51,550 bases of DNA from an uncultured Phascolarctobacterium sp. Its GTDB lineage: Bacteria > Bacillota > Negativicutes > Acidaminococcales > Acidaminococcaceae. The notes under the pieces were generated by a model. It had not been told where the DNA came from. It saw only the letters and a list, made by a program, of their open reading frames with translations, and ran no database searches. Position numbers and translations under genes: made by a program. The stretch lies in contig CASEIL010000014.1 of assembly GCA_949288065.1 (NCBI GenBank), forward strand, positions 1 to 51,550, given 5' to 3'. Shown here one piece after another: positions 46,901 through 51,550 of the stretch (position 1 is the first letter of the stretch; each line of letters begins with the position of its first letter).

Positions 46901-47162
46901 TTTGCGGCAAATTCCCGGCGTCGGCGCAAACATTGAGCAGGATTTATTAAACATCGGCATTACCTGCATGGCAGATTTAAAGGGGCAGAGCCCGGAAGAA
47001 CTGTACCGGCGCGACTGCGAGTTTAAGTGCAGGCAGGAGGACCGCTGCCAGCTTTACGTTTTCCGTGCGGCGGTGTACTTTGTGGAAAATGAGGTTACGG
47101 AGCCGGAAAAGCTGAAATGGTGGTACTGGAAGGATAAGGAATATCCGCCCCGAGGGCGCTGA
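46881..47162 (+). CDS. Cdd1-like helix-hairpin-helix protein ("pathogenicity locus" family)
   Basis: A 93-residue protein. DLRQIPGVGANIEQDLLNIG is a helix-hairpin-helix DNA-binding unit; CEFKCRQEDRCQLYVFRAAV and KLKWWYWKD complete the pattern I know from the Cdd1 family. The name comes from a Clostridioides difficile locus but the function is unknown. I start at ATG 46881, nine bases after GGAGG. Last of the overlapping set. Confidence 0.82.
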   Translation: MAKPKSDLRQIPGVGANIEQDLLNIGITCMADLKGQSPEELYRRDCEFKCRQEDRCQLYVFRAAVYFVENEVTEPEKLKWWYWKDKEYPPRGR

Positions 47163-47260
47163 AATTTAATTTGCAAAAACTTCACCGTTTGGATAAACTT
47201 TAGCCAAAGCCTTTTGGTATGATTAAGGTGCAGCAAATAAAGAAACAAAGGTGAAATGAT

Positions 47261-47500
47261 ATGCAAATTAAGGTTTTAGGGCCGATGACGAAGCAGGTTG
47301 AGGTGCTGTTCCAAAACACTGCGGTGGCGGCCAAGAAGCTGAAGTGCCCTGCCAAATTTGAGCGCGTGAGCGAGCTGCGCCGCATTATGGCTTATGGTGC
47401 GCTGGCGTTGCCGGCACTGGTTATTGACGGCAAGGTGGTTGCGGGCGGCAACATTTTGGGCGTGGAAGAAATTATGCAGATAATTAAGCAAATGCAGTAA
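47261..47500 (+). CDS. Small thioredoxin-fold protein lacking the CxxC motif
   Basis: A 79-residue protein shaped like the small archaeal/bacterial "redox-active disulfide protein 2" family: a beta strand QIKVLG, a helix, ELRRIMAYGALALPALVIDG with the cis-proline, and VVAGGNILGVEEIMQII. Where the family has a CxxC or CPxC after the first strand, this protein reads LGPMTKQVEVL, so no redox pair exists. One cysteine remains (KLKCPAK). AAAGGTGA precedes the ATG. It may be a binding rather than a redox protein. Confidence 0.8.
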   Translation: MQIKVLGPMTKQVEVLFQNTAVAAKKLKCPAKFERVSELRRIMAYGALALPALVIDGKVVAGGNILGVEEIMQIIKQMQ

Positions 47501-47521
47501 CAACTGAACAGATAAATAAAA

Positions 47522-47553
47522 AACTTGCAGAGACAGTGCTTCTGCAAGTTTTT
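47522..47553 (+). terminator. Terminator of the thioredoxin-like gene
   Basis: Ten-base stem AACTTGCAGA / TCTGCAAGTT with a nine-base loop, then a T run. Confidence 0.92.
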
Positions 47554-47557
47554 GTGT

Positions 47558-47585
47558 TTGACAATGTTTTTTAATTTGGTATAAT
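47558..47585 (+). promoter_or_regulatory. Promoter of module 4 antitoxin RNA
   Basis: Consensus TTGACA (47558-47563), 16-base spacer, TATAAT (47580-47585). Confidence 0.85.
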
Positions 47586-47591
47586 ATACAT

Positions 47592-47685
47592 AAGAGATAG
47601 CCGGTTTGGGGAAACGTCGGCTCTCCCTAATAGAATTTTTAGTTCAGAAGGAAGCCGCGTACCGCCAGTAGGCGGTTTCTTTTTA
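47592..47685 (+). ncRNA. Putative antisense RNA antitoxin, module 4
   Basis: A predicted RNA of about 95 nt with no reading frame. Its 5' hairpin is strong: GAG, AGCCG and GTTT pair with AAAC, CGGCT and CTC around a GGGG loop (47594-47625). The toxin mRNA leader, encoded at about 47797-47815 on the other strand, has a matching AGCCG/CGGTT hairpin, so the stems of the two RNAs can pair. The 3' half resembles the orphan RNA at 16.05 kb. It ends at an ACCGCC/GGCGGT terminator. Confidence 0.78.
47661..47685 (+). terminator. Terminator of module 4 antitoxin RNA
   Basis: ACCGCC (47661-47666) / GGCGGT (47671-47676), then TTCTTTTT. Confidence 0.85.
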
Positions 47686-47696
47686 TCTAAAAGTTA

Positions 47697-47774
47697 TTAC
47701 TTTTTAGATAAGCAGATAACAGCAATCAATGCTCCGAAGGAAATCATCAAAGACAATGCCTCGAAAACCGTCAT
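47697..47774 (-). CDS. TxpA/Hol-Tox-like small hydrophobic toxin, module 4
   Basis: A 25-residue peptide: MTVFEALSLMISFGALIAVI then CLSKK. The MTxxEALxLMIxFG start, one hydrophobic helix and a lysine tail match the "putative holin-like toxin" group that includes Bacillus TxpA/BsrG-type peptides. GGGAGGTGAT is placed ideally before the ATG. It has its own promoter (47827-47855) and a convergent antisense RNA. A membrane-acting toxin is inferred from the family. Confidence 0.85.
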   Translation of the reverse strand: MTVFEALSLMISFGALIAVICLSKK

Positions 47775-47826
47775 GCTATCACCTCCCGTGTTGAGAGGAA
47801 CCGACTCCGGCTATCAATGAAAAATA

Positions 47827-47855
47827 TTATAGCATGGAAATATAAAAATGTCAGC
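47827..47855 (-). promoter_or_regulatory. Promoter of module 4 toxin
   Basis: Minus strand CTGACA (47850-47855), 17-base spacer, TATAAT (47827-47832) with an upstream TG. The -35 box lies inside the lpdA terminator stem. Confidence 0.78.
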
Positions 47856-47880
47856 AGCTTTTTAAGCTGCTGACATTTTT
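47848..47880 (-). terminator. lpdA terminator
   Basis: A 14-base perfect stem AATGTCAGCAGCTT / AAGCTGCTGACATT with three-base loop and Ts on both sides. Confidence 0.92.
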
Positions 47881-47884
47881 TATT

Positions 47885-49276
47885 TTACCTTTTTCTCGGC
47901 GGCATGGTGTGGATGCTGTGGCCGTCGGCGGCGTGCACTGCTTCGGTAATGCCTTCGCAGAAGGTGGGGTGCGGGTGCAGCGCCAGTGCCATTTGCGTTT
48001 TGGTCAGCCCGGCGCTGATAGCCGTTACCAGTTCGCCAATCATATCAGTGGCGCGTCCGCACATCAGCTGCGCGCCGATAAGTTTTTCGCTTTCGGCATC
48101 GAACACCAGCTTAATAAAGCCGCGTTCTTCATTTTCAATAATGGATTTGCCGTTGCCGCTCATAATGTATTTGCCGGTAATAACGGCCTTGCCCTGCTGT
48201 TTGGCTTCGTCCGCCGTAATGCCAACGGTGGCAATTTCGGGCGAGGTGTAAACGCAGCCGGGCACGAGGCTTGGGTCAACGGTGCGGGTTACGCCGCAAA
48301 TGTGTTCCACAGCGGCAATGCCCTGCGCTTCGGCTGCGTGCGCCAACTGAATGCCGCCCGTCACATCGCCGATCGCGTAAATATTGGGCACACTGGTCTG
48401 GTAATTTTCGTTAACCTTAATGCGCTCGCGTTCCAGCTCAATGCCAGCCGCTTCCGGGTTCAGCCCTTCGGTAACGGCGCGGCGGCCCACGCAAATCAGC
48501 ACGCCGTCGGCGCTGACGCTTTCGGTTTGCCCCTTGCGCTCAAAGGTGCAGGTAAGTTTGCCGCCCTCTGCCGTAATGCCGGTAACGGTGCTGGCGGTGT
48601 TTACGGCCACGCCGCGTTTTTTCATAATCATCGTCAGGTTCTGAGAGATTTCGCGGTCCATATTGGCAAGGATTCTGTCCAGCGCTTCAATAACCGTAAC
48701 CTTGCGGTCGATGCCGTTATAAACGCTCGCCATTTCCACGCCGATAACGCCGCCGCCGATAATTACAAGCTCATTAAAATCGCAGCTGTCGGTGTCCAGC
48801 ATTTCGTCGCTCGTCACCACGCCGGGCAAATCCGCGCCGGGTATGGGCGGCACAAACGGTTTGCTGCCGGTTGCCACAATAAAGTTTTTAGCGGTGCAGG
48901 TTTCGCCGTTTACGGTTATGGCTTCCGCCGATGTAAAGGCTGCCGTGCCTTCGATAACGTCGATGCCGTTGCCTTTTAAAAGCTGCGCCACGCCGCTGCG
49001 GAGCTGCTCTACAACCTGCGCCTTGCGGGCGTGCATGGCTTTAAAATCTGCGTTAGCGCCTGTTACGTTAATGCCCATTTTGGCAGCCTCGCCAAGCTCG
49101 CGGTACAAGTTGGCGCTGTGCATTAAGGTTTTGGTGGGTATGCAGCCGCGGTTTAAGCAGGTGCCGCCAACTTCTGCACGCTCGATAACTGCGGTTTTAA
49201 GCCCCAGCTGCGCCGCGCGGATGGCAGCCACATAGCCGCCCGGGCCTGCGCCGATAACAATTAAATCGTATTGCAT
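47885..49276 (-). CDS. lpdA: Dihydrolipoyl dehydrogenase (E3 / glycine cleavage L protein)
   Basis: A 463-residue flavoprotein that reoxidises lipoyl groups with NAD+. FAD motif IGAGPGGYVAAIRAA, redox disulfide in GGTCLNRGCIPTK, NAD motif IGGGVIGVE, and the active-site histidine in ALHPHPTFCEGITE. ATG 49276 follows AAAGG; the longer TTG start is not needed. It is the last gene of a glycine cleavage operon and so probably acts as the L protein. Long plus-strand frames here are shadows. Confidence 0.95.
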   Translation of the reverse strand: MQYDLIVIGAGPGGYVAAIRAAQLGLKTAVIERAEVGGTCLNRGCIPTKTLMHSANLYRELGEAAKMGINVTGANADFKAMHARKAQVVEQLRSGVAQLLKGNGIDVIEGTAAFTSAEAITVNGETCTAKNFIVATGSKPFVPPIPGADLPGVVTSDEMLDTDSCDFNELVIIGGGVIGVEMASVYNGIDRKVTVIEALDRILANMDREISQNLTMIMKKRGVAVNTASTVTGITAEGGKLTCTFERKGQTESVSADGVLICVGRRAVTEGLNPEAAGIELERERIKVNENYQTSVPNIYAIGDVTGGIQLAHAAEAQGIAAVEHICGVTRTVDPSLVPGCVYTSPEIATVGITADEAKQQGKAVITGKYIMSGNGKSIIENEERGFIKLVFDAESEKLIGAQLMCGRATDMIGELVTAISAGLTKTQMALALHPHPTFCEGITEAVHAADGHSIHTMPPRKR

Positions 49277-49289
49277 GGTTGTTGCCTTT

Positions 49290-50282
49290 CTATATTGCAA
49301 GATTTGCTAAGTGGTTGATGATGTCGTTTTTAAGCTCTGCACACGCAAGGCCTTCGGCTGCCAGCGCCAGTGCCTGCGGCGTAAAGGGTTTGCCGCAAAA
49401 AAGCTTTCCTGCGCCCGCCAGCGCCTGCCAGTCCATAGCGTCGGTGTACACGGCAGCATCAGTTATAACGCCGCCGTCAACTTGGCACGCTAGCGTAAAG
49501 CTGCCCCAGCTAAAACGCGCTTCCGTCTGCCAGCTGAAGGGCAGGCGTTTGCCAAGGCGGTAAGCGTCGCTGCGGAACTCTGCTTCATAGCGCGCCATTT
49601 CTTCTGCGTCAAAAAAATCAGCGCCAAGCTGCTTAGGCGTTGTGCCGTACACTGCGCCAAAGGCTTTAACAAGTTCGGTGCGCAGCATATCCGCCGTGAG
49701 GGCGGGGCAGGCTTCTTTTAAATTCATAACGCGGCTTTTAACGGAGCTTACGCCTTTAGCCTGCAATTTAAGCGGCGAAACCGTTAAATATTTGGCCATC
49801 ACGTCCGTTTTAACGTCTATTAAAAGCGTGCCGTGGTGGTATTTTTTGCAGCCAGCGGTGTAAAAGGCGTTGCCCGATACCTTGCGCCCATCGACTAAAA
49901 TGTCGTTGCGCCCGCTTTTTTCGGCTTTAATGCCGAGCGCTGCCAGCGCCGTGGTGATGACGCTGAGCTGGCGGCTGAGGTTATAGGTGTGCGTATTGGT
50001 TAAAAACGTAAAGTTTAAGTTGCCGCTGTCATGGTAAACTGCCCCGCCGCCTGAAAGACGGCGGACAAGATGCCCGCCGTCTTTACGGAGCAGCGCCATA
50101 TTACATTCGGCCCACGGGTTTTGGTTGCGCCCGATAACGACGGTATTTTTGTTCTGCCACAGGTACAGCGTTACGCTGCCGGCGGGGGTGTGCTCCAAAA
50201 GGTAACGCTCCGCCGCCAGATTGTGGAAGGGGTCCGTCAGCGGCTCGATGTAAACAGCGGTTTTAATATTATTGGCGTACAT
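49290..50282 (-). CDS. lplA: Lipoate-protein ligase A
   Basis: Attaches lipoate to carrier proteins, here presumably the glycine cleavage H protein. 330 residues with IGRNQNPWAECN, the RRLSGGGAVYHD motif that binds lipoyl-AMP, the catalytic lysine in DGRKVSGNAFY, and HHGTLL. The start overlaps the gcvPB stop by about 14 bases. The C-terminal domain (residues about 245-330) is the accessory domain. Lies between gcvPB and lpdA, so it belongs to the same operon. Confidence 0.94.
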   Translation of the reverse strand: MYANNIKTAVYIEPLTDPFHNLAAERYLLEHTPAGSVTLYLWQNKNTVVIGRNQNPWAECNMALLRKDGGHLVRRLSGGGAVYHDSGNLNFTFLTNTHTYNLSRQLSVITTALAALGIKAEKSGRNDILVDGRKVSGNAFYTAGCKKYHHGTLLIDVKTDVMAKYLTVSPLKLQAKGVSSVKSRVMNLKEACPALTADMLRTELVKAFGAVYGTTPKQLGADFFDAEEMARYEAEFRSDAYRLGKRLPFSWQTEARFSWGSFTLACQVDGGVITDAAVYTDAMDWQALAGAGKLFCGKPFTPQALALAAEGLACAELKNDIINHLANLAI

Positions 50283-51550
50283 ATTTCAGCACCGGTTTGC
50301 GTGCGGCCAGCACTTCGTCCGGGCGTTTAATCTGCGCGTTGTGCGGTGCATGGTGCATGTAATCCGCATCCTTGTGGGCCAGCTCGTGCAGTTCCAGCAG
50401 CGCCGTTACGGCTTCGTCCAGCGTTTTGCGGCTTTCCGTTTCGGTCGGCTCCAGCATCAGCGCCTCGTGTACAATTAAGGGGAAATACATCGTCGGCGGG
50501 TGAATGCCGCGGTCGATGAGCGATTTCGCTACGTCCAGCGCCGTTACGCCGGTAGCTTTTTTCAGCTCCTCAAGGCTCATAACAAATTCGTGCATGCAGG
50601 TGTGGTTATAAGCCATGGTGTAGGTGTCCTTTAATTTGTGCATCATGTAGTTGGCCTTCAGCACGGCGGTTTCGCTGGCTTCGCGCATGCCGTCTGCGCC
50701 CAGGGTAAGCACATAGGCCAGCGCGCGGATGCAAACTAAAAAGTTGCCGTAAAATGCGCGCATCTGCAAATGCCCTGCGCCTGCATTATCGCCCAGGGCG
50801 GATTCAGGCAGGTAGCCGGCCAAAAGTGCTTTGCAGCCCACGGGGCCTGCGCCCGGTCCGCCGCCGCCGTGCGGGGTGGAGAAGGTTTTGTGCAGGTTAA
50901 GGTGCACCACGTCGAAACCCATATCGCCGGGGCGGGCAATGCCCATAACGGCGTTTAAGTTAGCGCCGTCGTAGTAGCACAGGCCGCCTGCTTCATGAAT
51001 GATATTGGTGATTTGCAAAATATTGCTGTCAAACAGGCCCACGGTGTTGGGGTTCGTCAGCATCAGCCCTGCCGTGGTGTCGTCCACAGCGGCGCGCAGT
51101 GCGTCAAGGTCAACGCAGCCGTCGGCGTTAGAGGGCACGTTTACCGTGGTAAAGCCTGCCATGGCAGCGCTTGCAGGGTTGGTACCGTGCGCGCTGTCCG
51201 GAACGATAATTTTGGTGCGTTTGGTATCGCCGCCAGCTTCGTGGTATTTCTTTATCAGCAAAAGCCCTGTAAATTCGCCGTGTGCGCCTGCTGCCGGCTG
51301 AAAGTCCATTTTATCCATACCGGTAATTTCGCACAGGTATTTATCCAAAAGTTCCAGCGCTTCCGTGCAGCCCTGTACGGTTTCTTTGGGCTGCAGCGGG
51401 TGAACGGCGGCAAAGCCTGCCTGGTTTGCCATCTCGTCGTTAATGCGCGGGTTGTATTTCATGGTGCAGCTGCCCAGCGGGTAAAACCCGTTGTTTACGC
51501 CGTGCGCGCGGTTTGCAAGCGCAGTATAATGGCGGCTGATTTCCGTTTCG
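50269..51550 (-). CDS. gcvPB: Glycine dehydrogenase (decarboxylating) subunit 2, N-terminus cut by window edge
   Basis: The pyridoxal phosphate subunit of the two-part P protein of glycine cleavage. The frame is open past the internal ATG at 51462 to the window edge, with HYTALANRAHGVNNGFYPLG and SCTMKYNPRIND, so the true start lies outside. The PLP lysine is in NLHKTFSTPHGGGGPGAG, and DSAHGTNPASA and DGANLNAVMG are typical. GcvT, GcvH and GcvPA are presumably encoded upstream, outside the window. Confidence 0.95.
   Translation of the reverse strand, partial: ETEISRHYTALANRAHGVNNGFYPLGSCTMKYNPRINDEMANQAGFAAVHPLQPKETVQGCTEALELLDKYLCEITGMDKMDFQPAAGAHGEFTGLLLIKKYHEAGGDTKRTKIIVPDSAHGTNPASAAMAGFTTVNVPSNADGCVDLDALRAAVDDTTAGLMLTNPNTVGLFDSNILQITNIIHEAGGLCYYDGANLNAVMGIARPGDMGFDVVHLNLHKTFSTPHGGGGPGAGPVGCKALLAGYLPESALGDNAGAGHLQMRAFYGNFLVCIRALAYVLTLGADGMREASETAVLKANYMMHKLKDTYTMAYNHTCMHEFVMSLEELKKATGVTALDVAKSLIDRGIHPPTMYFPLIVHEALMLEPTETESRKTLDEAVTALLELHELAHKDADYMHHAPHNAQIKRPDEVLAARKPVLKYVRQ

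Noticed and set aside
47909..48979. 356-codon frame on the plus strand opposite lpdA
   Set aside because: Shadow rich in A, N, F and H; lpdA is complete on the minus strand.

Overview
The window looks like chromosomal DNA of an anaerobic member of the Bacillota (Firmicutes), possibly a Negativicute of the Acidaminococcaceae type. That placement is an inference. It rests on ferredoxin-linked oxidoreductases (one-chain pyruvate:ferredoxin oxidoreductase and a four-subunit KorDABC enzyme), a perfect CIRCE operator before groES-groEL, GatCAB amidotransferase, strong AGGAGG ribosome binding sites, and small hydrophobic type I toxins typical of Firmicutes. No rRNA or tRNA gene, insertion sequence, prophage or CRISPR array was seen. 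Both ends cut genes: hemA on the left and gcvPB on the right.

Layout. 1-1738 (minus): tetrapyrrole genes, a precorrin-2 dehydrogenase and hemA. 1935-2531: a DUF1847 protein. 2824-6615: an operon of a DhaL/DhaK-type ketose kinase, an LsrF-family aldolase, a VOC-like protein and a SorC/LsrR-type regulator. 7072-11787: two PuuE-like NodB-fold hydrolases, a polar amino acid ABC transporter and a hydantoin-racemase-like protein, plausibly for a cyclic ureide or imide. 11920-13859 (minus): groSL. 14093-16011: an AlaX-type editing protein and a HAD phosphatase. 16195-18912 (minus): korDABC, divergent from a TetR gene. 20316-23729 (minus): GtrA, a lipid kinase and an LtaS-like phosphoglycerol transferase. 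24167-32843: nifJ, pcrA, ligA and an exported protein. 33013-36152: gatCAB, with gatB frameshifted near its start. 36296-41803: two LysR regulators with two SDRs, an aldo/keto reductase and a DMT-type transporter. 41965-44170: a Fic protein and an M20 peptidase. 44282-47162: six overlapping small genes (Nudix, PhzF-like, GNAT, nucleotidyltransferase, TIGR04076-like, Cdd1-like). 47261-47500: a thioredoxin-like protein without its cysteines. 47885-51550 (minus): lpdA, lplA and gcvPB of the glycine cleavage system.

The most striking signal lies between the genes. Three intergenic regions (about 6.62-6.91, 19.88-20.22 and 47.56-47.86 kb) each hold a complete type I toxin-antitoxin-like module that ordinary gene calling misses. 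Each has a 25-32 residue hydrophobic peptide gene on the minus strand with its own promoter and strong ribosome binding site. Each also has a short, convergently transcribed plus-strand RNA with its own promoter, a 5' hairpin and an intrinsic terminator. The three peptides belong to three different sequence types. A fourth locus (16.01-16.15 kb) has only the RNA, closely resembling the antitoxin of the 47.6 kb module, with no toxin beside it.
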